Under the pieces are notes generated by a model, which saw only the letters and a list, made by a program, of their open reading frames with translations, made no database searches and was not told the DNA's origin. A stretch of DNA of 64,000 nucleotides, taken from Balanoglossus misakiensis (lineage: Eukaryota > Hemichordata). The translations under genes and the position numbers were made by a program. Shown piece after piece: positions 33,427 through 45,264 of this stretch (its first letter is position 1; every line of letters starts with the position of its first letter). The stretch is taken from NCBI GenBank assembly GCA_040954595.2, contig CM082586.2, forward strand, positions 7,998,001-8,062,000, read 5' to 3'.

Positions 33427-36239
33427 TTAATTCATATGGCGAACCAATCTGTTGATGAAGTTTTCCCTGTTGCCAAAGTCACCGCCCTCAACGAAATGAT
33501 TTCCCTTCTTCCGCAGTCCACCTCTGGGGGCGCTCAGTTTGAATGGCCACAGGAAGTTGTTTGCTTGCTTGAATCGGTTTCCCACTGTGAAGATTTCGTG
33601 GATCAAATCTTCAACACAAATGATGCCAAATTTACCTGCAAAATAAATGTGTGGTTAAAGAATGAAACTAATATTGAACAATTCTCCTGGTTAATATAAA
33701 ATTAAAAGATTAATGAATCCTTTCAGCAGACCATACACAATTTGGAATGGATACACTAACACTTATACACACACAAATGCAAAGTAATCCTGTATTTTCA
33801 AGTTTGGCTATTATAAACTTGTATTATTTTATAAAATGCTGCTCGGCCATGAATATAGACTGCATAAAAACAATTTTTGGAAAATGAATGTAAATTGTAC
33901 TCGTTTTCAGTCAGCAGCAGACCTGTCTGGCCTCTACCACAAAATCTAACTCTTGCCAAGTTTCACCATCCACATGCATTTCAAACCTGACACATTATAC
34001 TCATCACTACAAGCTACATATCTAATACTCACCTAGAACTTTTTCCACAAAGACATTGTCTGTGAGTGCAATACGACGACCACTGATCTTGCCATAACCA
34101 CGCTTGTAGATCAGTTCACGCACTGTTTTCAGGTTAGGATATCTGTTGATAAAAAGGAACACCATTATTAGCAATTCTTGTTAGTGTTATGACTGTTCAC
34201 TGCTGTAATCACCTATCCACACAGGGAAAAGATGACAAGTTGAATAGAATGATGTATTCTGAATTTTCAGAGTTATAGATGGCGTGGAAGCTTATAGCGG
34301 CAGTCACAGTTTTGTACAGTGGAAAATACTTCTTTTAGAATTACGGAGGGTGGATAAAAATTGATTTTGGAGTCGTTTAATTTTTCTCATAATTTAGCAT
34401 TATGATTTGGTAGGAACCATTTCCACTGACGTTTTGCAGTTTTTTTTATTTCTTTTTACATTACCCACTACATGAGGCTCAACCAGTTTGTTTTTCAAAG
34501 TGACAGTTCAATAGGAGTGTCACTCAGCCACTCAATCTATCAATGACATTTGGCAGTTTCTCTCAAGCAGCAACACAAATCAAAAGGCATTCTAGTCACT
34601 TTGCAACAGCTTGGACTGACAAGCACACGTCCATCTGATGCACATGCTAACCTAAGTACTTACCCCCAAGCAATGTATGGCTCCACAAGTCTCAACATAT
34701 TGAGCGTAGCCTTGTTCAGTCGGATGAAAACACCATTGAAGATCTGACGGAGACGAAGAAGCTGCAAGATCTTGCGTACACGGGGACTAACACCATTAAT
34801 ACTATAAGAGGAAACAAGACAAGCGGTTGATATCATGTTTGTGTATACCCATCAGTAAGCCTATTCAAAGGAACCAAGTTCGAAAGTAAAATCATGAAGA
34901 TAATGGGGCTATTACAAAATTTTGTTGGCAGAATGTATAGTACAGGACACATAGCTTTCAAAGGGACTTCAAAATGACAGACCAGTTCACAAAATTGGTA
35001 GCTTGGGCCATGGTGTCTGATCTAAAAGCGTACATACCCTCTAATTCTGATGACAAATGCCAGTTTGGGTTCCTCTTCAACATAGTAATTGCCATGTTTC
35101 TTGGCCTCTCTCTTCAAACGAATGATATCTCGTTCTTTCTTTCTGTATTCCCGGACATAATCCTCGGCACGCTTGTAGATTTGCTTCTTTTTATCTTTGG
35201 CAGCCTGGACAGATCAGAATATCATCATGTTACATGGCAGACATAAAAAGGGGCAATCCAAATCAGTGATCGGCACTGGGATGGTTGATATGGTGAAAGT
35301 CACCATCAAATGCGGGTAATTAACACTACAAGTATAGATCAAATAGCCCCAAAACAAAACACTGGACAAGAGCTTGAGCTGCACACGTAGCTGCAGGACC
35401 ACAGCTCACAGTTTTCCCCGATGTTGTTGGTTTGATAACCCCTAGCTGCAATGATTGTAGCGGGTGCTGCTAGGTTGTGTGGTGTGTTCGCAGCCTAGCA
35501 GCACCCGCTACAATCATTGCAGCTAGATAACCCCTTGTCCAGTAAGCTGAACAGAAATGAACATAACCTCAGGCTCTGACGCTCGTGTTTTCTATGTAAT
35601 CATTGAGTGTGCAGATGGCTAAATGTGTACCAGTGCAGAACTTCAAATGTAGATGTAGTGAAGGTGATCAACCCAACACCGACTGAGAGCATCTGTGCAG
35701 GAGTGTGCCATTATGTGACCAGGGCTTAACATTAGTTTTGAAACGTGTAAAGTACCTTTTTGTACAGCAATCGTGACTTGGCCCGCCTGGCTTTCAGTGC
35801 TTCGTACTGCTTCCTCCTCTTCAGGAGCGTCTCCGGAACTTTGGGAAGCTTCTCGCTGCGTAAAACAAATGGCGAATGGTTAAGCCTTACTGGATCATAA
35901 CTGCCACAGGGAATATTTATCTACCAGCCACCACATTTTTTTATTTAATGTAGATCTTCTAAATACTGTCAGCGACAAAGGAAAAGTTTGACTATCGCTC
36001 ATTCAAATCGGTTGTCCTCCACATGCTCCCGAACATAAACATAGGGTTCATGTGTATGACTGACATTTGATGGTGTATTCTTAAAACGTACGATGGGAAG
36101 GAGAAAATAACACTATCAATCAAACAATGGATATCTTTAATTCTTGAAAATATACTGCAATGGACTAACGGGGACGAACACTGGGAGATGGTGGTCGATT
36201 TGTTTCGGATGCTTCTTCCAACACATACCTGTCCGCCAT
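33427..36239 (-). CDS. RPL7: 60S ribosomal protein L7 (eL/uL30 family)
   Basis: Six exons on the minus strand: 36239-36229, 35855-35756, 35204-35038, 34801-34664, 34142-34033, 33635-33427; 244 residues (human 248), GT-AG, in phase. It is unmistakable over its length: [112 protein letters not shown] and a final HFVEGGD...RLVRHMN. It binds 28S/5S-proximal rRNA in the large subunit. Exon 1 encodes just three codons and two bases (MAD+), which is usual for ribosomal-protein genes. Introns are short. Intron 2 holds a perfect foldback insertion. The gene is head to head with dehydrogenase B. Confidence 0.97.
35443..35525. mobile_element. 83-bp perfect hairpin insertion with 9-bp target duplication
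   Basis: Arms 35443-35474 and 35494-35525 are perfect 32-bp complements around a 19-bp loop. The ends are TAGCTGCAATG and CATTGCAGCTA. GATAACCCC occurs directly on both sides (35434-35442 and 35526-35534). It lies in RPL7 intron 2. It shares the TAGCT ends and 9-bp duplication with the 31925-32019 hairpin but not its body. Confidence 0.88.
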
Positions 36240-36570
36240 CTTGTTACGGCCAAAAGAGACCGAACATCCGGGTACTTTCAGGTTATAACCACGTTCACGT
36301 CTGAAAGGGTCAATCACATAAGAAAGACGCTGACTAAATGCACGAGAAAGTACAATGCGTCTAAATTTCAAGCATAACCGAATAAAACATGTTAAAACAC
36401 CACAGTTTATAAATAAATTCTTAATATTTGCTAAGTTGAACTATGATAAAACACTTCTTGGGCGAAGGTACGCTGCAGTTGACCTGAGGTCAAAGTTTAT
36501 GACGTCTGCTAACTGTTTACCAGCAGTGGCCCAGGCCTGGTCGATCCAGCAATACTACACAACAGGCGCT
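36240..36570. promoter_or_regulatory. Bidirectional promoter, RPL7 / dehydrogenase B
   Basis: 331 bp separate the RPL7 ATG (minus) from the dehydrogenase B ATG (plus). On the RPL7 strand a polypyrimidine initiator of the TCT type (CTCTTTT) lies at about 36254-36260, some 20 bp before the ATG, the placement known for ribosomal-protein genes. Sites for the opposite direction were not identified. Confidence 0.6.
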
Positions 36571-38684
36571 ATGACCGTCTTTACAGAACTGTTCACAGGA
36601 GTAGTCCGCATAATTATAGCAGTGTTAGCATCATTTTCGGAAGTCTTTTGTCGCCAAAGCAGGAAGATTCTGACTGATGAAACTGTTGCAGTGGTAGGTG
36701 CAGGTAGCGACATCGGTCGCCTGGTGTCAATCAACTTTGCAGAACAGGGTGCTACGTTGGTGCTTTTGGGTATCAATAAAGAAAGCAATGATGAGACAGC
36801 CGAACAGATCCAACAACTCGGGGGAAGAGCCCACAGCTACGTGGTAGACACCAGCAAAAAAGACGCTGTGTATCGTGTTTGTGAACAAGCCACCAAAGAT
36901 GTTGGCAACGTGACTATGTTGGTCAATATTGTTGGGGTGACCAGTGGTCGAAATTTTCTCGATACGACAAATAAAAATATTGAAAGGACGGTGAATATCA
37001 ATGCAATGGCAGTGGTTTGGGTAAGTTCTAGCAGTAATTCATGCAACGATGAGCACAGTTTTGCAGCTGATAATTAACGCCGAACCTGTGTGAATCTGCT
37101 AGTCTCGGTAACCAATATTTATAATATGCAATGACCCCGCCCACCTGTCTACAGTCTAGACATGTGCACACAGTTTAGTCTACATTGGCAGGAAAGAATC
37201 GTCATCATTATCATCATCATCATCATCATCACCACTACTACTACAGTCATCATCATCATTATCACCACCACCGCAGCACCGTCATCAGACCATCACTGTG
37301 TCATCTGTAACTTTTGACTATATTTTCAGTACTATTATTCTATATATCAACAAATAAAAATGGCCGATATGCATGATTTACTATCATTTTCTCTTTTCAT
37401 TTACTGCAATCCTTACAATTTCATTTTTTACAGACGGTGAAAGCTTTTCTGCCATCCATGATTCTGAACAATCACGGTCATATTGTGACCATTGGAAGTG
37501 TGGTTGGTATGGGTGGTCTTGTGGATTTTTCGGTCAGCAACTCAGCTGCCTTGTCTATCCACGATGTTGTTGAATGTGAGTTGGCCAACAATCATGTTGA
37601 GGGTGTCCATACAACACAAGTACAGCTTGGATCAACTCCTGAAAAATACCGGTACAGTTCTTTGATCATATTTATCATTTCACCAACATTGGTTTGCTCC
37701 AAATCCATTGTTTTCTGTGATCGAGGTGCAGGTGGAGCTCTGGTGAAAAGGTTGAAGGTATTTAAAGACCTGTACACTTTCAAAATTGATTTTACTTTTT
37801 TTTGCATTTGCACTCATATAACACACATTCATGACTATAACATAACATATCATAACGGATGCAAAACAAAGAATTGAGTTACTTGGCCTAATCGTGGAGT
37901 ACTGAATGCCCTCTCTGAATGGTGTGCTGCAAAAAAAAATTCAAATTATAAATTAAATCGTGTTCAACTCATTATGATTTCATTGTTTTCATTTTTCCAG
38001 AGATCTGCCAGTAGTTTCATCCGAAGGGTTGGACATGCAGGATGTCTGTGATACGATTGTCGACGCTGTACAGAGAAATAAGCAATTCCTTAGAATCCCT
38101 GGTTACATGAATTGGATGCTTTTTTGTAAATCGTAAGTTGAACACGTTTAACAAGGTTAAAGCTCTAATACATGTAGCTGCCTTTTTTTGGCATTATTTT
38201 CATGATTTTATTTTCCACTTTTGAATGGTTCACTTATGAGCTTACTGATGGGTATATACAAACATACTATCAACGTCTGTTTTGTGGCTGTACATGTACA
38301 TTTGAATATGAATACATTATTATAAACGGGCAATAAAAGTTGCAGCTATTAGGGCTTTAAGGCTATTAAAATGTTAATTTAAAAAAAAATTTAAATGCAC
38401 ACATTCATGTTGACCTTTGAAGGGCCAAGGTTACCACTTAAAGCTTGTCATGTACCGGTAACTGTGGTTTGGCCAACAGTGAAACATTTTACATCAAGAT
38501 TGTGTCAAAAGCCATACTGTTTTATGGGACATACATCATCACCAATATCAAAAATGACCGCAATTAGAATAATAAGAATAGGGGAATTAACTACGCTCTG
38601 TTTGTTTGCAGATGGATGCCGAGTCCGGCGTTCAATTTATTGCAAAGACACATGGGCACAAGTGTGGTCTCTTGGAAGATATGA
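36571..38684 (+). CDS. SDR16C/RDH10-like protein B, probable pseudoenzyme
   Basis: Four exons: 36571-37020, 37434-37651, 38001-38132, 38612-38684; 290 residues, GT-AG, in phase, with no stop or frameshift. Exon 1 is 450 bp, exactly as in gene C, and a hydrophobic N-terminus is kept. The catalytic and cofactor signatures are altered: the TGxxxGxG loop reads VGAGSDIG, NNAG reads NIVG, and the YxxxK pair reads FSVSN (Tyr to Phe, Lys to Asn). Exon 2 is 27 bp shorter than in A and C. The C-terminus lacks the last eight residues or so. An intact frame with a lost active site suggests a non-catalytic paralogue or a gene at an early stage of decay. The start at 36571 aligns with gene C; the frame is open further upstream but without family similarity. 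Confidence 0.85.
37201..37275. repeat. (ATC)n-rich microsatellite
   Basis: ATC/ACC trinucleotide-rich tract in intron 1 of dehydrogenase B. Confidence 0.85.
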
Positions 38685-40823
38685 ACAGATTATCGCATGG
38701 ACAGACTTGAATAATTTTACAAGAGTGCTATGGAGCAAATATGATGTTATCAGGGAGACATAACACTTTGGACTCAATCACATCATTAAATTATTTCAGA
38801 TAAAAACCAGCAAACAGGTTTTTTCCATATGATGTAATGTTGTCGAGTAAAACTTATTACCAGTCTGATGGAGGAAGATTGAACTTCAACACTTAATGAT
38901 CAATGATCAACACTTAATGATCAGAGTTTTTGCATCTCAGCTAAAAATAAAAATTACAAGTGGGGACAAACAGTTGAGATAGATTGACTGGCAGACATCT
39001 GGACAGAGTGGCAATCCAGGGATCATCACTGTTTGGCTGATTAGTTTAGGTCCCGATAATTCTGATTGGTTAATTGCTATCAGTACACCTGAAACAGGTA
39101 CCGTAATCACTCTATCAGTTCGACCACAAAAAAATAAATATGATTTGTGAAAAGTCAAACTAATAGAATAAAAATAACAACAAAAATATTTCCACTCAAA
39201 GTGCTTGAATAATTTTTCAGGGGGCACATTTGCATGGCATGAACTGTATGCACTATCAGCATGTAGTTTAGGTGATATTTATGATAGAATTGAACTGTTT
39301 AAGGTCAGCCAGAATAAAATCAGTGAGTTCTGAATACCTTGGAAGGTCAAAGTTGCAGATATCTTCATGAAAAATACACAATATCAACACATGCATTTAA
39401 TCAGTGGTCAAACAATTGAAGGTTATAAAATAATTAATTTTCCAAAGAATAGTGGGTGGTTGAATTAATGGAGTGGTTGAACTGATAGAGTGATTACGGT
39501 ACATCACAGCACCTGTGATTGGTCAATTACGCTGTGTACTCATTGAACAGGTGTACAATTGAGACACTCCAGACAATTTACATTGATGGACCAAATCGTT
39601 GACCCTATAGTGTTTGTTTGCATCTCTGAAGTATCTCATTGCCGTAAAAAGGCTGTGGTTTTATACGATGATGCTGTATCTCTAAACTATTTGTATTGAA
39701 ATGTATGTTATCAACAAATCTTTTACGTGAAAATGCATGGATTTTTAGATTGTAATATCCTATGATGTGTATATTTTATCGCAAGTGAATAATAAAGTCA
39801 AATTTATTGTGCATAAATTCAAATTAATGCTAAAATGGATATTGATATTTTTAGAGAAAATAGTAACATGTATATGTTATTTCATTGAAATAACATGGCC
39901 AAATTACATTTTCACAAGCCGTGATGACCAAAATTGTGCCGATAAAAATGGTTATGATAACCAAATGTTACTGCGTACATCAAGTTCCCATATTGTGAGT
40001 TTTGACTTTGAGCTTAATGGTGATAGTTGCATACACTGCAGTTGAATTTGAACATAGTGCTAGTATGTTCTGAACTGGAAAATCCGTCATTCAAAGGTGC
40101 TGAAGGGAGCAAGAAAGCGCCCTCAAGCGATGGGTTTTCCAGTCCCGATTGGTCTGGCGATTCATTTGGTGGAAACGTGGGAGATGCGTAAAACCATATA
40201 GAGACTAACATTCACGCCGTTTTGTTCTGATGGAATTTTAAAATTAAACGGTTCCCGAGGATGCAGCAGTTTTCTCTGCCAAATACTAAGTGAGGTTATA
40301 TTTGACAAAACAATACGTTGGTGTACACTGGGACATTGTCAGAATGCCATGGTTTTGTTGGTTGTTTTTAATTTTCTCCTTGTGACGTGGGTTTTTCTGT
40401 CTCTGTCTCTGTAAACATGTATATCTGACTCATAATAGTGATACAAGACATAATATCATGAATCGTGATACTGGGAACAATCGCATTTAATACTTTGCAG
40501 CTATTTCTTTAAAGAAAATCATGATATAAAAACCATATGCATGATAAACTAAGCAAAGAATTACGAATTTGACAGTTATCTCACTGCGCATGATATGTGA
40601 GTGGAGGTGAGGCAGATGGGTTCCTCTGTTTGCTGGTCACCTGTTTCTGACTGTGAACTTTGGACCACTGTGCATCATGCGATGTGACCCCTGGTCCGAC
40701 ACCTGCCGACGATGCATAGTAAAATTCAGTGGTAGAATTTTGCACAGAGAGAAGTCTACAATTCAACCGTTGCTATTCCTTGTATATCGACAAACCACGG
40801 CGAAGTTTCAATGCAAAGCGACC
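38685..40823. other. Intergenic interval between dehydrogenases B and C
   Basis: About 2.1 kb with no supported exon. The only structure noted is the inverted-repeat pair at 39063-39530. The open frame at 40653 leads into gene C, but its first 57 codons have no family similarity and are probably 5' UTR. Confidence 0.55.
39063..39530. mobile_element. Inverted-repeat element
   Basis: CTGATTGGTTAATTGC at 39062 and the following ACCGTAATCACTCTATCAGT pair with GAACTGATAGAGTGATTACG and CCTGTGATTGGTCAATTACG at 39479-39530. The core arm is about 24 bp perfect. Orientation and boundaries are approximate. Confidence 0.65.
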
Positions 40824-43800
40824 ATGGCTATAATAGTTGAAGTGTTTATGGTGTGGTTCCAGTTGCTATGGTGCTGTTTGAAAGCAATGGTAGGATATAT
40901 CGTTCCGACAAAAAAGAAGTCGGTCGCCGGAGAGGTTGTGCTTGTGACCGGTGCTGGCAGTGGCATCGGTCGGCTGATGTCGATAAACTTTGCCAAGCAA
41001 GGTGCTACTTTGGTCCTTTGGGATGTCAACAAAGAAGGCAACGATGAGACGGTGGAACAGATTCAACAACTCGGAGGTAAAGCCCACAGCTACGTGGTTG
41101 ACGTCACCAAGAAAGATGTGGTGTATCGTGTTGCAGAACAAGTGACCAAAGATGTCGGGAACGTGACGATACTGATCAACAATGCTGGGGTGGTGGCTGG
41201 CAAAAATTTGCTAGATTGTCCGGATGAGCTGATTGAAAGATCTATGAACGTGAACGCCATGGCTATGTTCTGGGTAGGTATAGCATATTACCATGCAGAA
41301 CAGTTTATTCAATTGTATCGGGCAAATGCCCTGTCGAAAAACTTCTCAATACGTATTATATAACTATAACTTTTTGCAAGCAGGAAAACAGTTTGTACTG
41401 GGAATTCACCCACAGTTCAATGTGCGAATCTCAAATAATTCGAGACAAAGTTATACTGATCGTCATTTTTGATGTCGCCATGGCGATTTTGCAGCTAAAG
41501 GCACTAATTTCTTTTTGCCGTGACAACTGACAAATATGAAAAGCAATTACTATGTCGACGTTTCTCAAAATCAAAGACCACGTTTACATTAAATTGAATC
41601 AACCAGCTGCAGTCATATGGTTGGATAAATAAAATAAACGGCCGCAAAAGTTTAGATGGTTTTGAAAAAAACGGTGGATCGATATAATAATACGGACGCC
41701 TACCCATAAACTGTAACAATCATTGACTATATACATAACAATTGCAGAAATCGTCCGTAGGGAGGCAATCTACTAGATTTATTTAACTGTAAAATACAAG
41801 TCACATTCGTTTGTTACGTTGTTTTCAGACCATCAAAGCATTTGGCCGGTCTATGTATGTGAACAATCACGGCCACATTGTCACCATAGCGAGTCTGGCG
41901 GGATCCATTGGCACACCTGGGATGGTTGAATACTGCGCAAGCAAGTTCGCGGCTGTGGGTCTCCATGAGTCTCTGTACTACGAATTCGACAAGCTTGGTG
42001 CCACTGGCATCCATATGACATTGGTTCAACCCTGGTGGATTGACACAGGCATGTTTGATGGCTTTGCACCCAGGTAGGTACATCTTCTATCAAGTATTAC
42101 TTGTTTTAATTTCTTCACATAAAAATTAGATTACCACGAATTGGACTGTTGTAAAATGCCGAAATAGCTCGTATTATCCAGTAGACACTCGCCAACCAAC
42201 CAACCAAACAAACAAACAATAAACAAACAAACATGAAGTGGGTCAAGATTAAAAAGCTTTAATTGTGTCATAAAATAAAATTTGACATTTACAAGTCCGT
42301 ACTTTGCGTGTACGTCAGAAATTTCTTTCCCGACGGGTGGAATTTATAGGACACTTACGCATCACATTTTCCTTAATAAAATAAAACAATGTTGGAGAGG
42401 TAGTTTGAAATCATTTGAAAAGCAAACCTGGCGATATGAAAAGGGACAAGGGAATCATAATGTAACTATTGGCCAGTTTCCAGGTTTATCCTGTTCTGTA
42501 TACCGAATCATTGCTGACGCTCCCTACAGAATGCTAAATGTACCGTACTTTGTTTCTTCACATACATGTTGCTTGTATGAACCCCAGCAGCACATACTAG
42601 TATGGTTAAACATTCGCATTTCATACCGTGCTTCAGGGATTCACGTTGTAGATGTTGTATCTGATATAAATGTTACTTTGCAAAGTAACCGGGCCCCGGT
42701 ACGGGTCAATTCCATAATGCAATAAAATCGTTTCATACGGTGGTTTTGTCTTCCTTCGTTTCGTGAACATAAATTATGTGGACGTGGACTCATTCGTGAA
42801 AAGTGTTCATAATGTCGAAATTTTACGAAGATTTATTAACCGACTGATCTTGGGACAATAACCCAATATATACCCAAAAGTTCATCAGACACACGATTAC
42901 AATGTACTATATCAATGTCGTTATTTTAGGAAAGGAGTGTCACCCCCTGCCTTGCAGCCCCAGTATGTTGCTGATAAAGTGTTACATGCAGTGCAAACCA
43001 ATCAGGAGGTTTTGATGTTACCACGTGATGGCTATATTATACCAGTGTTGAAGTCGTGAGTATCGTTACATCTGTTTGGTATTTGGGTCATTGTTCCTCC
43101 TTTTGTTATTCGCTGTTACAATTGGGGATGTAAACGTCATTTTCTGGAAATAATGAATAATCAAAAACGGAGTACGAACTACACTATACCAGCGCGTGGT
43201 ATTTCTCTCGTGTCATAGCATTACATTGAGGATGGCTAGGAAACTCACTCTACTATTGTCACTTTCATGAAATTTCCCGCATAGCAGTAGTCATATAAAA
43301 ACGTGTATGGTCACCACACTGTATTTTGAGACAAAATTCCTTAAATGCAAAATCATTGGTAAAAAATGCTGACTCAGCAGTATTCTTCTTCATTGGTCTT
43401 AAGATATGGCCCAGCTTGTATATCAAAAACAAGGTGATCCCCTATTTTTTATTACGAATTTTTATTATGCTTACAAAGGAGAAACCAAAACTCCATAATT
43501 AACAGAAGTGTGAATACTTGCGATTTTAAAAACGTGTGTTCCACCGTACCTGCTCACGCGATCACACTATACCAATCTGATTAAAATCAGATGTAGGGAA
43601 CGGCGACGTGTTTTTTATAGAGTCGTCCAATTTGTGCCGGAGGCAAACAGAAACAAAATAAGGACGTTTATTTGTCATTACGGTAAAAGAAAACGAACTC
43701 AGAAAAAAAGTGTATGTAGAGATTTTTTTGTATTTTTACATTTTTTTCAGGCTAATGCCAGCATCCTCAGGCTTCATCATCGGCCGCTTTTCTGGAACAT

Positions 43801-43847
43801 ATTCTGCCATGGACAATTTTGTTGGAAGATCCAAGAAACAGCTGTGA
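40824..43847 (+). CDS. RDH10/SDR16C-like retinol dehydrogenase C
   Basis: Four exons: 40824-41273, 41829-42073, 42930-43055, 43751-43847; 305 residues, GT-AG, in phase. The N-terminal hydrophobic anchor is followed by KKKSVAGEVVLVTGAGSGIG, closely matching the start of vertebrate RDH10 (KEKSVAG...). Complete signature: TGAGSGIG, LVLWDVNKEGND, NNAGVVAGK, the catalytic Ser in IASLAG, and YCASK. RDH10 oxidises retinol to retinal at the ER membrane with NAD; that role is inferred by family. It lacks the insertion of vertebrate RDH10 (341 residues), so it also resembles RDHE2/SDR16C5. Gene B lies upstream on the same strand and RPL7 before that, the same neighbours as RDH10 in human. The ATG at 40824 matches the start of B. 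Confidence 0.92.
43300..43500. repeat. Diverged, inverted copy of the 2128-2499 element
   Basis: Shared short segments (GCTGACTCAGCA, ATCAAAAACAAGGTGATCCC) with the LMBRD1-intron element, in inverted order. It lies in intron 3 of dehydrogenase C. Ends are not resolved. Confidence 0.45.
43573..43620. repeat. Solo terminus of the CAATCTGATTAAAATCAGAT family
   Basis: CAATCTGATTAAAATCAGAT plus GTAGGGAACGGCGACGTG, matching one end of the 32716-32952 element; the partner end is absent. Confidence 0.75.
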
Positions 43848-44358
43848 ATCTGCTGGCAAGACGACAAGTTGTTGAATTATCAAAAGATGACATACTGGAA
43901 TTATCTGGTTTATTCGCAGTATTTAGGATCAATAGAACTAACATGCCTGCATAAATTGACTGAAAATATTCACCTGAAATAGCCTGTAATTGAAGCCGAC
44001 ATTTATTTACTCGAGGAGCAGAGAGTTTGGGAGCCTTTATAGTTAACATTTGGGCCATCCCAAGAGGTCTTATGACCATAATACCCCTTTCTGCTTGGGA
44101 TGGTCCATTTATTAAAACGTACGTATTTCCTAAAACATTATTGGGTAGGACGACAGACGTCTTCCGGGGAACAATTTGATCGATTTACTCAATTGTGTTC
44201 GTTTGCATGGACATCAACATGAAAAGAGTACGTGAACTGGGAGGTAAACGCGTTCAAGAATTCATAACATAAAACAGTTTTGCAATTTTAGAAAGAGATT
44301 GGAATTGTCTTCATCGTACCTTTGAAACTGATACACAAACCACTGCATAGTTCAAACA

Positions 44359-44499
44359 TAGACCACTTCGCGGATAGGGTATCTGCAATGCATGATGGTA
44401 TAATTTGCGTTCAACATAGCGTCTAGTACATGGCTAACACACGCGCCCAACGCAAACTGCCCCACAACCCCCTGCGTTATTCTATCCGCGAGTGGTCCA
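44359..44499. mobile_element. Short TIR element
   Basis: TAGACCACTTCGCGGATAG and CTATCCGCGAGTGGTCCA are near-perfect complements at the two ends of a 141-bp segment between dehydrogenase C and PFK. Confidence 0.6.
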
Positions 44500-44690
44500 T
44501 GACTCGACTTTTTCGTATGTTTTTTCTGCCACTGCGAGCGTCTGTACCTTATATATGTTGCTATACATTCTTTTTTTACATGATTCATTGTACTCCTGTG
44601 TGTTCTACACATTTTGTAACTACATGTAAATGCTAGGAAAGCTATTTGGAGCAGAAAATAAAGTTAATTTTGAACATGTGTGCTTCAAAT

Positions 44691-44812
44691 GTATTTGATG
44701 ACCTCGGGACTGCTAGTCACACCAAAACAGTCTGTTTTCCCTCGGGCTATGCCCTCGGGAAGACAAGACTGTTTTAGTTGTGACTAGCAGTGCCCTCGGT
44801 CATCAAAATACA
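44691..44812. repeat. 122-bp foldback hairpin
   Basis: GTATTTGATGACCTCGGGAC ... TTTTCCCTCGGGC folds back, with few mismatches, onto GCCCTCGGGAAGACAAGACT ... GTCATCAAAATAC. The loop is TAT plus a few bases. It is intergenic. Confidence 0.75.
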
Positions 44813-45264
44813 CTGTTGCCCTCATTGTCAGTCATCATGTGTATACTGATAAAGCTGCAGTGTTATGTACATGGCCGCCTTCATTCAAGTTTTACCACTG
44901 AGGTTTTCGGAGGGACTGTTTTCACGGGGCAGCCTCGCTTGAACTGAACTCACACTGAAATAATCGTCAATGCCATACCAATGCAGTGAACATCACACCA
45001 AAAAATAAAGGTTACTGGTTACGTGTGTAATTCAAGCAAACTCTCGTCAGATCATTAGTCCTGACGGAGGCACCTGTATGTATGGCGGCCGTCCAGACCA
45101 ACTTCAACTGTGTGAGCGCCACCATTAGGCTGAGATGTGCGAAACGATCGCGAGCTCGAGTGACCTTTGACCTTTACCCCAGGTACTGGGGTCGAGTGGC
45201 GGACGATCTGCATAATTATTGTCGTCGGCGTTTTACGTTTTTGTGGGCCTATCAAAGGGATTTC

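Noticed and set aside
35443-35525. Hairpin in RPL7 intron as an intronic snoRNA
   Set aside because: No C/D or H/ACA boxes were seen; the arms are perfect complements and are flanked by a 9-bp duplication.
38395-38763. 122-codon plus-strand frame near the end of dehydrogenase B
   Set aside because: It overlaps exon 4 of gene B in a different frame; the spliced frame matches the family C-terminus better.
42282-42725. 147-codon plus-strand open frame in dehydrogenase C intron 2
   Set aside because: No domain, no start context, and no splice support; it lies wholly in an intron whose flanking exons join in phase.
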